From an uncultured Eubacteriales bacterium (GTDB lineage: Bacteria; Bacillota; Clostridia; Oscillospirales; Oscillospiraceae), in contig CAKTSK010000048.1 of assembly GCA_934597725.1 (NCBI GenBank), positions 1 to 8,971 on the forward strand: a DNA stretch of 8,971 nucleotides, read 5' to 3'. Shown piece after piece: positions 1 to 5,484 of the stretch. Made by a program: the position numbers and the translations under genes. Each line of letters starts with the position of its first letter. The first letter of the stretch is position 1. The notes beneath the pieces are model-generated. The model did no database searches and was not told where the DNA came from. It saw nothing but the letters and a program-made list of their open reading frames with translations.

Positions 1-24
1 CCTTACCGAAAAGGGGGGCGTTTC

Positions 25-558
25 TCAAGGCTCTTGTTCGGGGGGCGGGGCGGTCTCCTGGGCCTTGGCGGCTTTGGCGGCCTCTTTTTCCTCCTGGGCG
101 GCTTTGGCCTTGGCCTCGGCTTCGGCCCGGCGGGCCTGCTTGACCTCCTTGCGGATCTGGCTCAGGTACTCCGGGGGCACCACGTTGGAGCCTTTGGGGT
201 TGAGCAGGTATTCCCGCACCTTGTGGGCCAGCTCTTCGGTGGCGGGGTGGACCACCACCAGGTTGTTTTCATAGGCGTACCAGTAGCTTTTCTTCACGTC
301 GGGCATTTCCTTGGTGATCAGCTGCAAGCAGGCCAGGCGCATGGGGGTGGGCGGGGTGTAGATCACGTCTTTGATGGAAGTGAAGGGGATCACCCGTTCT
401 TTTTCCTTCATCTTGGTCTTGCCCAGGCACCGGATGACGCAGTAGTCCAGGTAGACGTCCAGCCGGGAGGAGCCTCCCGGCAGCCAGAACAGCAGCCCTT
501 TGCGGAGGGACTCCTGGTGGGAGACGATCTTTTCTTTCTTCTTCTTTCGTCCAAACAT
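25..558 (-). CDS. Hypothetical protein with PH-like core and Ala/Lys/Glu-rich tail
   Basis: I do not recognise this 177-aa protein as a named family. It starts with a basic patch (MFGRKKKKEK). Residues about 20-120 alternate short hydrophobic strands (RLDVYLDYCVIRCLG, KERVIPFTSIKDVIYT, ACLQLIT, NNLVVVHP) and end in a helix (EELAHKVREYLL), the strand-strand-helix pattern of small bacterial PH-like domains. Residues about 134-170 form an Ala/Lys/Glu-rich helix or coiled coil, and the end is Pro/Glu-rich. No signal peptide or membrane segment is visible, so it is probably cytoplasmic. The chosen ATG at 558 has AAAGGAAG upstream, the same Shine-Dalgarno variant as the aldo/keto reductase before it. 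A longer reading from 597 would swallow that site and overlap the neighbour's stop. It follows the reductase by 35 bases on the same strand and is probably co-transcribed. The PH-like assignment is an inference from pattern only. Confidence 0.78.
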   Translation of the reverse strand: MFGRKKKKEKIVSHQESLRKGLLFWLPGGSSRLDVYLDYCVIRCLGKTKMKEKERVIPFTSIKDVIYTPPTPMRLACLQLITKEMPDVKKSYWYAYENNLVVVHPATEELAHKVREYLLNPKGSNVVPPEYLSQIRKEVKQARRAEAEAKAKAAQEEKEAAKAAKAQETAPPPEQEP

Positions 559-593
559 GATGGCTTCCTTTCTGGGTCCGGGGACGCGGGAGA

Positions 594-1445
594 TCAAAAG
601 GCGATGTGGTCCGGGTCGTGGCCGGAGCCGCCGAAGGGCGGCAGGGCGGAGATCGCCGCCCGGTCAGCGGGGTCCAGGGCAAAGGAGAACAGGTCCCGGT
701 TGCTCTGGGTGCGCTGGGGGTTGCCGGACTTGGGCAGGGGAAGGGCCCCTTCCTCCAGGCACCAGCGCAGGCAGATCTGGGCGGGGGTCCGCTGGTACTG
801 CTGGGCCAGCCGGACCAGCAGGGGATGGTCCACCACCCGGCCCCGGTCCAGGGGACTCCAGGCTTCCACCAGGATGTCGTGGTCCTGGCAGAAGGCCACG
901 GTCTCCCGCTGCTGGTGGCCGGGGTGGAACTCCACCTGGTCCACCATGGGGGCGACCTCCTCTTCCAGCAGGGGCGTCAGGTGGTGGGGCAGGAAGTTGG
1001 ACACCCCGATGGCCCGCACCCGGCCCTGCCGGTAGAGGGCGCACAGGGCCCGCCAGGTCTGGCGGTTGATCTCCTGCCAGTCGGGGAAGCGGTTGGCGGC
1101 GGCGGGCCAGTGGATGAGGTACAGGTCCAGCTGTTCCAGCCCCAGGGCGGCCATGGTCCGGTCGAAGGCCCGCAGGGTGCTGTCGTAGCCCCGGTCGGTG
1201 TTCCAGACCTTGCTGGTGACAAAGACATCCTCCCGGGGCAGGCCGCTTTCCCGCAGGGCCTGGCCCACGCTGGCCTCGTTCTGGTAGTAGGCGGCGGTGT
1301 CGATGTGCCGGTAGCCCAGGGACAGAGCCTGCTTCACGGCGGCGACGGTCTCCGGCCCGTCGGGCATCCGCCAGGTGCCGAAGCCGGGGCAGGGGACGGC
1401 CACGCCGTTGGGCAGGACAAAGGTTTGGTCATGGAGAGAGATCAT
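594..1445 (-). CDS. Aldo/keto reductase, NAD(P)H-dependent
   Basis: A 283-aa cytosolic oxidoreductase of the aldo/keto reductase superfamily, a TIM-barrel family that reduces aldehydes and ketones with NAD(P)H. The full catalytic tetrad is present: Asp49 and Tyr54 in HIDTAAYY, Lys79 in VFVTSKVWN and His112 in LYLIHWP. Other family landmarks are the N-terminal GFGTWRM, GVSNF at about 147-151, VDQVEFHP at about 168-175 and the cofactor-binding LPKSGNPQR near 237-245. Length is normal for the short prokaryotic, 2,5-diketo-D-gluconate-reductase-like class. The ATG at 1445 is preceded by GAAAGGAAG. The same frame stays open upstream to 2402, but that part is only a mirror of the GntR gene. Substrate cannot be told from sequence. 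It lies 95 bases downstream of the GntR gene and may belong to its regulon, though a separate promoter is visible. Confidence 0.94.
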   Translation of the reverse strand: MISLHDQTFVLPNGVAVPCPGFGTWRMPDGPETVAAVKQALSLGYRHIDTAAYYQNEASVGQALRESGLPREDVFVTSKVWNTDRGYDSTLRAFDRTMAALGLEQLDLYLIHWPAAANRFPDWQEINRQTWRALCALYRQGRVRAIGVSNFLPHHLTPLLEEEVAPMVDQVEFHPGHQQRETVAFCQDHDILVEAWSPLDRGRVVDHPLLVRLAQQYQRTPAQICLRWCLEEGALPLPKSGNPQRTQSNRDLFSFALDPADRAAISALPPFGGSGHDPDHIAF

Positions 1446-1463
1446 AGCGGCACTTCCTTTCTT

Positions 1464-1481
1464 GCCGTCCCGCAGGGCGGC
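1464..1481 (-). other. Small GC hairpin in the aldo/keto reductase leader
   Basis: The arms GCCG/CGGC and CCC/GGG pair around a 3-base loop with one bulged base. An alternative outer pairing TTGCC (1462-1466) with GGCAA (1483-1487) exists. It sits just upstream of the reductase's Shine-Dalgarno (about 1454-1462), so it could affect translation or end transcripts coming from the GntR gene. There is no T-tract on the minus strand, so a classical terminator is unlikely. Confidence 0.35.
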
Positions 1482-1515
1482 GGGCAAATCTATAGGTACC
1501 TGTTCATTGGTATAT

Positions 1516-1544
1516 ATATTAATGGTATCCTGGGAAAAGGTCAA
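1516..1544 (-). promoter_or_regulatory. Promoter for the aldo/keto reductase gene
   Basis: On the minus strand, TTGACC (1539-1544) is followed after exactly 17 bases by TAATAT (1516-1521), a near-consensus sigma-A promoter in an AT-rich island. The -35 overlaps the stop codon of the GntR gene. The predicted start near 1510 leaves about 65 bases of leader. A direct repeat (ATTGGTAT at 1506-1513, AATGGTAT at 1521-1528) flanks the -10 and could be a regulator site. Confidence 0.6.
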
Positions 1545-2221
1545 TCCCCCAGCCCCATCACGTCGATGGAATGGAGCATGTGGATGGCCATGGCGTGGGC
1601 GGCGCCTTCTGCGTCCCGCTTGCGGAAGAAGTCCATGAGCAGGGCGTGGTCCCGGCGGGTGTCCTCGGCCAGCTGGTCCTCGTGCTGCCCGTCGGTGAGG
1701 GCGGCGGCCACGGCCTGGTTGATCATGGGCAGCAGGCGCATCATAAAGGCGTTGTGGGTGGCCCGGACGATGGCGGCGTGGAACTCCCGGTCGGCCTGGG
1801 TCCGGTCCCGCCCCTGGCGGATGCACTGGTCCACGGCCGCGCCCCGGTCCAGGATCTCCGCCATTTCCTCCTCGCTGGCCCGGCGGCAGGCCAGCCGGGC
1901 GGCGCTGGGCTCGAAGATCTGCCGCAGCTCGAACAGGTCCCGCAGCTCTCCCCGCACCTGGGTCAGGCGGGAGAAGCCATAGTCGTTGATGTGCGCCACC
2001 GCGTCGGCCACAAAGGTCCCCCGGCCCCGCTGGACCTGAAGGACGTTCTGAGAGGCCAGGGCGTGGATGGCCTCCCGCAGGGTGGTGCGGCTCACCCCCA
2101 GCTCCCGGGCCAGCTCCACTTCGTTGGGCAGCTTTTCGCCGGGGGCCAGGCGGCCCTCCACCACGATCATGGAATACAGGCGCTCCGCCGTTTGCCGGGA
2201 CAGGCTTTTTTTCTTCTGCAC
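1541..2221 (-). CDS. GntR family transcriptional regulator, FadR subfamily (FCD domain)
   Basis: A 226-aa DNA-binding regulator. Residues about 8-72 are a GntR winged helix (LPNEVELARELGVSRTTLREA, then LQVQRGRGTFV as the wing). Residues about 90-220 are the all-helical FCD effector domain. Its usual metal-binding residues appear intact: Asp144 and His148 in DREFHAAI, His192 in RRDHALL, His214 in AIHMLH. FCD regulators typically sense carboxylates such as sugar acids, lactate, pyruvate or fatty acyl groups; the ligand here is unknown. I chose GTG at 2221 because GAGGAGGT (2230-2237) lies 8 bases upstream. The ATG at 2272 lacks a ribosome binding site, would add a non-homologous 17-residue tail, and lies within the promoter region. 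It is divergent from ilvD, and an FCD-type palindrome lies between them, which suggests self-regulation and control of ilvD. Confidence 0.92.
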   Translation of the reverse strand: MQKKKSLSRQTAERLYSMIVVEGRLAPGEKLPNEVELARELGVSRTTLREAIHALASQNVLQVQRGRGTFVADAVAHINDYGFSRLTQVRGELRDLFELRQIFEPSAARLACRRASEEEMAEILDRGAAVDQCIRQGRDRTQADREFHAAIVRATHNAFMMRLLPMINQAVAAALTDGQHEDQLAEDTRRDHALLMDFFRKRDAEGAAHAMAIHMLHSIDVMGLGD

Positions 2222-2229
2222 AGGGTTCG

Positions 2230-2237
2230 ACCTCCTC
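2230..2237 (-). promoter_or_regulatory. Ribosome binding site fixing the GTG start of the GntR gene
   Basis: On the minus strand GAGGAGGT is followed by 8 bases and then GTG at 2221. It is a near-perfect anti-16S match with ideal spacing. No comparable site precedes the ATG codons at 2272 or 2311. Confidence 0.8.
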
Positions 2238-2265
2238 AAGAAATGAGAAAACCGGCGGTTTCCTC

Positions 2266-2294
2266 TTGACATCGGTATGGGTATCATATAATAT
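2266..2294 (+). promoter_or_regulatory. Promoter for ilvD
   Basis: A consensus -35 TTGACA (2266-2271) is followed by TAATAT (2289-2294) after 17 bases. An overlapping perfect TATAAT (2287-2292) has a short 15-base spacer. Transcription would start at about 2300-2304, inside the 2295-2307 palindrome, leaving roughly 55 bases of leader. That is too short for a T-box or peptide attenuator. The promoter lies in the transcribed leader of the divergent GntR gene. Confidence 0.7.
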
Positions 2295-2311
2295 ATTGTC
2301 ATACAATGCAA
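2283..2311 (-). promoter_or_regulatory. Promoter for the GntR-family regulator gene
   Basis: On the minus strand TTGCAT (2306-2311) and TATGAT (2283-2288) are separated by exactly 17 bases. It overlaps the ilvD promoter face to face. The 2295-2307 palindrome lies in its spacer and touches its -35, so occupancy of that site should block it. Confidence 0.6.
2295..2307. promoter_or_regulatory. Probable GntR/FCD operator (inverted repeat)
   Basis: ATTGT-CAT-ACAAT is a perfect 5-3-5 inverted repeat. It contains TTGTNNNACAA, which fits the TNGTNNNACNA pattern known for many FadR/FCD regulators. It lies at the predicted start of ilvD transcription and between the -35 and -10 of the regulator's own promoter. 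A related half site, CATACAA, recurs at 2319-2325, and a weaker CATATAA at 2285-2291. Binding by the adjacent regulator is an inference from motif and position. Confidence 0.65.
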
Positions 2312-2358
2312 GCGACATCATACAACTTGTGAAGATTTTTTGAAGGAGGACACTCCCT

Positions 2359-4023
2359 ATGCGTTCCGACCAGATCAAAAAAGGGGTGGAGCGGGCCCCC
2401 AACCGGTCCCTGCTCTACGCCCTGGGTTATACAGAGGAAGAGCTCAGCCGCCCCCTGGTGGGCGTGGTCAGCTCCTGGAATGAGATCGTCCCCGGCCACA
2501 TGGACCTGGACAAGATCACCGAGGCCGTCAAGGCCGGCATCCGCGCCGCCGGCGGCACCCCCGTCACCTTCCCCGCCATTGCCGTGTGCGACGGCATCGC
2601 CATGGGCCATGTGGGCATGAAATACTCCCTGGCCACCCGGGACCTCATCGCCGACTCCACCGAGGCCATGGTCACCGCCCACCAGTTCGACGGCCTGGTG
2701 ATGGTGCCCAACTGCGACAAGAACGTGCCCGGCCTGCTCATGGCTGCGGCCCGGCTGAACATCCCCACCATCTTCTGCTCCGGCGGCCCCATGCTGGCCG
2801 GCAAGCTCAACGACGGCCGCCGCACCTGCCTGAGCCACATGTTCGAGGCCGTGGGCGCCTACCACGCCGGGACCCTGGACGAGGCCGGCGTTCGGGAGTA
2901 TGAGGAGAACGCCTGCCCCAGCTGCGGCTCCTGCTCGGGCATGTATACGGCCAACTCCATGAACTGCCTCACCGAGGCCATCGGCATGGCCCTGCCCGGC
3001 AACGGCACCATTCCCGCCCCCCTGTCTGCCCGGCGGCGGCTGGCCAAGCAGGCGGGCATGCAGATCATGGAGCTGATCCGGCGGGACATCCGCCCCCGGG
3101 ACATCCTGACCCCCGCCGCCTTCCACAACGCCGAGACGGTGGACATGGCCCTGGGCTGCTCCACCAACACCATGCTCCACCTGCCCGCCATCGCCCACGA
3201 GGCCGGGGTGGAGATGGACCTGGATCAGGCCAACGCCATCTCCGCCAACACCCCCAACTTGTGCCACCTGGCCCCGGCCGGCGACACCTTCATGGAGGAC
3301 CTGGAGCGGGCCGGCGGCGTGTATGCGGTGATGAAGGAGCTGACCAAGAAGGACCTGCTGGACACCACCCTCATGACCTGCACCGGCAAGACCGTGGCCG
3401 AGAACCTGGCCTCCGTGGAGAACCGGGACCCGGCGATCATCCGGCCCCTGGAAGATCCCTATTCCCAGAGCGGCGGCATCGCCGTGCTCAAGGGCAACCT
3501 GGCCCAGGACGGCTGCGTGGTCAAGCAGTCCGCCGTGGCCCCGGAGATGATGGTCCACCAAGGCCCCGCCCGGGTGTACAACAGCGAGGAGGACGCCATC
3601 GCCGACATCTACGCCAAGAAGATCCGCCCCGGCGACGTGGTGGTCATCCGCTACGAAGGCCCCAAGGGCGGCCCGGGGATGCGGGAGATGCTCAACCCCA
3701 CCTCGGCCATCTGCGGCATGGGGCTGGGAGAGTCGGTGGCCCTCATCACCGACGGCCGGTTCTCCGGCGCCACCCGGGGGGCTTCCATCGGCCATGTGAG
3801 CCCGGAGGCCGCTGCCGGCGGCACCATCGCCCTGGTGGAGGAGGGAGACCTCATCTCCATCGACATCCCCCAGTGCAAGATCCAGCTGGAGGTCTCGGAG
3901 GAAGAGCTGGCCCGCCGCAAGGCCGCCTGGGTCTGTCCCGAGCCGAAGATCAAGACCGGGTATCTGGCCCGGTATGCCAAGCTGGTCTCCTCGGCGGACA
4001 AGGGCGCCATTCTGGACGTGTAA
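2359..4023 (+). CDS. ilvD: Dihydroxy-acid dehydratase
   Basis: A 554-aa iron-sulfur enzyme of the IlvD/Edd family. It dehydrates 2,3-dihydroxy-isovalerate and 2,3-dihydroxy-3-methylvalerate to the 2-oxo acids that become valine, leucine and isoleucine. Family signature 1 is CDKNVPGLLMA (Cys119) and signature 2 is ALITDGRFSGAT (Ser469). Cluster-related cysteines are Cys78 in VCDGIAMGH, Cys119 and Cys192 in CPSCGSCSGM. TANSMNCLTEA and LGCSTNT are also typical. Length matches true IlvD better than the longer 6-phosphogluconate dehydratases. The ATG at 2359 has GAAGGAGGA 8 bases upstream. The adjacent ilvE supports amino-acid synthesis over sugar-acid use, although some homologues act on sugar acids. 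Control by the divergent FCD regulator is suggested by the shared promoter region. No ilvB, ilvN, ilvC or leu genes lie in the window. Confidence 0.97.
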   Translation: MRSDQIKKGVERAPNRSLLYALGYTEEELSRPLVGVVSSWNEIVPGHMDLDKITEAVKAGIRAAGGTPVTFPAIAVCDGIAMGHVGMKYSLATRDLIADSTEAMVTAHQFDGLVMVPNCDKNVPGLLMAAARLNIPTIFCSGGPMLAGKLNDGRRTCLSHMFEAVGAYHAGTLDEAGVREYEENACPSCGSCSGMYTANSMNCLTEAIGMALPGNGTIPAPLSARRRLAKQAGMQIMELIRRDIRPRDILTPAAFHNAETVDMALGCSTNTMLHLPAIAHEAGVEMDLDQANAISANTPNLCHLAPAGDTFMEDLERAGGVYAVMKELTKKDLLDTTLMTCTGKTVAENLASVENRDPAIIRPLEDPYSQSGGIAVLKGNLAQDGCVVKQSAVAPEMMVHQGPARVYNSEEDAIADIYAKKIRPGDVVVIRYEGPKGGPGMREMLNPTSAICGMGLGESVALITDGRFSGATRGASIGHVSPEAAAGGTIALVEEGDLISIDIPQCKIQLEVSEEELARRKAAWVCPEPKIKTGYLARYAKLVSSADKGAILDV

Positions 4024-4034
4024 CGCGGTCTCGC

Positions 4035-4061
4035 GCGGCCCCGCTGGAAAAGCGGGGCCGC
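4035..4061 (+). terminator. Perfect GC hairpin between ilvD and ilvE
   Basis: GCGGCCCCGC and GCGGGGCCGC form a 10-bp perfect stem around the 7-base loop TGGAAAA. No T-run follows, so efficient intrinsic termination is doubtful. It begins 12 bases after the ilvD stop and about 30 bases before the ilvE ribosome binding site. It could partly terminate, stabilise the ilvD 3' end, or mark an RNA processing point that sets the ilvD:ilvE ratio. Confidence 0.55.
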
Positions 4062-4109
4062 CTGCCGCCGACATAAGATATCTGAATTTTAAGAAGGGAA
4101 GTTGCTGCG

Positions 4110-5174
4110 ATGTTAGACATCAAGATCACCAAGACCACCACGCCGAAGGAAAAGCCCCAGGGAAAGCTGGGCTTTGGCCGGATCTTCACCGACCACATGT
4201 TCGTGATGGATTACACCAAGGGCAAGGGCTGGCACGACCCCCGCATCGTCCCCTATCAGGACCTGACCGTCTCTCCCGCCGCCATGGTGTTCCACTATGG
4301 GCAGGAGATGTTCGAGGGCCTGAAGGCCTATAAGGGCGACGACGGGGCCAACTACCTCTTCCGCCCGGATATGAACGCCAAGCGGACCAACGACACCAAC
4401 GACCGCCTGTGCATCCCCCGGGTCCCCGAGGAGGACTACGTCCAGGCGGTGAAGGCCATCGTGTCGGTGGACCAGGACTGGATCCCCACCGAGCCGGGCA
4501 CTTCCCTGTATATCCGCCCCTTCATCATCGCCACCGAGCCTTTCCTGGGCGTGGATGTGTCGGAGACCTTCCAGTTCATCATCATCCTCTCTCCCTCCGG
4601 GGCCTACTATGAGAGCGGCCTGGAGCCGGTGGGCATCTGGATCGAGGACGAATACGTCCGGGCCGTCCGCGGCGGCATGGGCTTTGCCAAGACCGGCGGC
4701 AACTACGCGGCCTCCCTGGCGGCCCAGGTGAAGGCCCACGGCGACGGCTATTCCCAGGTCCTCTGGCTGGACGGCGTGGAGCGCAAGTACATCGAGGAAG
4801 TGGGGGCCATGAACATCTTCTTCAAGATCGACGGCAAGGTCGTCACCCCCATGCTCAACGGCTCCATCCTGCCCGGCATCACCCGCAACTCCGTCCTGCA
4901 GATCTGCCGGGACTGGGGCCTGCCCACAGAGGAGCGGAAGATCTCCGTGGACGAGCTGCTCCAGGCCCAGAAGGAGGGCAAGCTGGAAGAGGTCTTCGGC
5001 ACCGGCACGGCGGCGGTGATCTCCCCGGTGGGCAAGCTGCGCTATCAGGACGACGTAATGGTCATCGGCGGCGGCAAGATCGGCCCCCTGAGCCAGAAGC
5101 TCTATGACACGGTCACCGGCATCCAGCTGGGCCGGCTGGAAGACAAGTTCGGCTGGCGGGTGCAGGTGGACTGA
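4110..5174 (+). CDS. ilvE: Branched-chain amino acid aminotransferase
   Basis: A 354-aa class IV, pyridoxal-phosphate-dependent aminotransferase that moves an amino group between glutamate and the 2-oxo acids of valine, leucine and isoleucine, in both directions. The PLP lysine is Lys194 in GFAKTGGNYAASL. Other landmarks are FHYGQEMFEGLKAY at about 61-74, the RPFIIATEP strand, QVLWLDG, the glutamate segment IEEVGAMNIFF (about 228-238), and NGSILPGITR (about 250-259). Length and sequence style fit the longer type II (BCAT/BCAA-AT-like) group rather than the roughly 300-aa E. coli IlvE type. The start at 4110 follows GAAGGGAAG with 8 bases between. It lies 86 bases after ilvD with a hairpin in between and no clear promoter, so it is probably transcribed with ilvD. 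The CPCC gene follows 3 bases after its stop. Confidence 0.96.
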   Translation: MLDIKITKTTTPKEKPQGKLGFGRIFTDHMFVMDYTKGKGWHDPRIVPYQDLTVSPAAMVFHYGQEMFEGLKAYKGDDGANYLFRPDMNAKRTNDTNDRLCIPRVPEEDYVQAVKAIVSVDQDWIPTEPGTSLYIRPFIIATEPFLGVDVSETFQFIIILSPSGAYYESGLEPVGIWIEDEYVRAVRGGMGFAKTGGNYAASLAAQVKAHGDGYSQVLWLDGVERKYIEEVGAMNIFFKIDGKVVTPMLNGSILPGITRNSVLQICRDWGLPTEERKISVDELLQAQKEGKLEEVFGTGTAAVISPVGKLRYQDDVMVIGGGKIGPLSQKLYDTVTGIQLGRLEDKFGWRVQVD

Positions 5175-5177
5175 CCC

Positions 5178-5423
5178 TTGGCGGACACCTGCCCCTGCTG
5201 TGGCTGCCGCACCCTGCCGGCGCCCCGGGAAGAGGCAGTGGCCTTTGTCTGCCCGGTCTGCTTCTGGGAGAACGATGTCTTTCTTTCGGACGAGCACACC
5301 CCCAGCGACGAAAACCATGGGCTGACCCTGGGGCAGGCCCGGGAAAATTTTCGCCGGTTTGGCGCGTGTCTGGCGCGGTTCCGGGGGCAGGTCCGGCCCC
5401 CCACAGCAGAAGAACGACGGTAA
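5178..5423 (+). CDS. Cys_rich_CPCC domain protein (putative zinc-ribbon-like)
   Basis: An 81-aa protein of the CPCC family, whose members are widespread but have no established function. It has two paired-cysteine knuckles, Cys5/Cys8 in CPCCG and Cys25/Cys28 in CPVCFWEND, a layout suited to zinc. These are followed by the family's conserved LGQARENFRRFGAC segment with Cys64. The start is a TTG at 5178, only 3 bases after the ilvE stop. A weak AGGTGG (5164-5169) at the end of ilvE serves as Shine-Dalgarno, so translation is probably coupled to ilvE. No ATG precedes the first cysteine pair, and known members begin almost directly with CPCC, which supports this start. The last 15 residues are basic and disordered-looking. 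It is probably cytosolic. A link to branched-chain amino acid synthesis rests on position only. Confidence 0.88.
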   Translation: MADTCPCCGCRTLPAPREEAVAFVCPVCFWENDVFLSDEHTPSDENHGLTLGQARENFRRFGACLARFRGQVRPPTAEERR

Positions 5424-5429
5424 CACAGC

Positions 5430-5461
5430 GGGCCGCTGCCCCCGGTCGGGGGCGGCGGCCC
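5430..5461 (+). terminator. Long GC hairpin after the CPCC gene
   Basis: A 14-bp stem (GGGCCGCTGCCCCC with GGGGGCGGCGGCCC, one G-T wobble) encloses the 4-base loop GGTC. It begins 6 bases after the stop codon and is followed only by CCTTTGC. It is very stable, but its T-tract is poor. It probably ends most ilvDE-CPCC transcripts, or it insulates the ribosome binding site of the next gene 10 bases downstream. Confidence 0.6.
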
Positions 5462-5484
5462 CTTTGCACAGAAGGAGGAACGAG

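Noticed and set aside
1..24. Terminator for the leftmost minus-strand gene
   Set aside because: CCTT/AAGG-type pairing at the very edge is only about 4 bp and the sequence is cut off, so nothing can be supported.
34..1982. Plus-strand open frames opposite the left block (333 aa and 458 aa)
   Set aside because: Low-complexity Gly/Leu/Phe- or Gly/Val/Pro-rich translations opposite genes with clear motifs and ribosome binding sites.
2300..2358. T-box or peptide attenuator in the ilvD leader
   Set aside because: The leader is about 55 bases, with no T-box consensus, no short branched-chain-residue-rich peptide and no terminator stem.
594..2402. A 602-aa fused reductase protein
   Set aside because: The frame upstream of 1445 is the shadow of the GntR gene in another frame (Gly/Pro/Arg-rich), and the true ATG with its ribosome binding site is at 1445.
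2359..4023. 6-phosphogluconate dehydratase or sugar-acid dehydratase
   Set aside because: The family is shared, but 554 aa length, the CPSCGSCSGM segment and the adjacent ilvE favour IlvD. A sugar-acid activity cannot be wholly excluded given the FCD regulator.
2299..4074. A 591-aa protein antisense to ilvD
   Set aside because: Gly/His/Val-rich mirror translation of a high-GC gene with no ribosome binding site or known domains. The sense strand carries full IlvD motifs.
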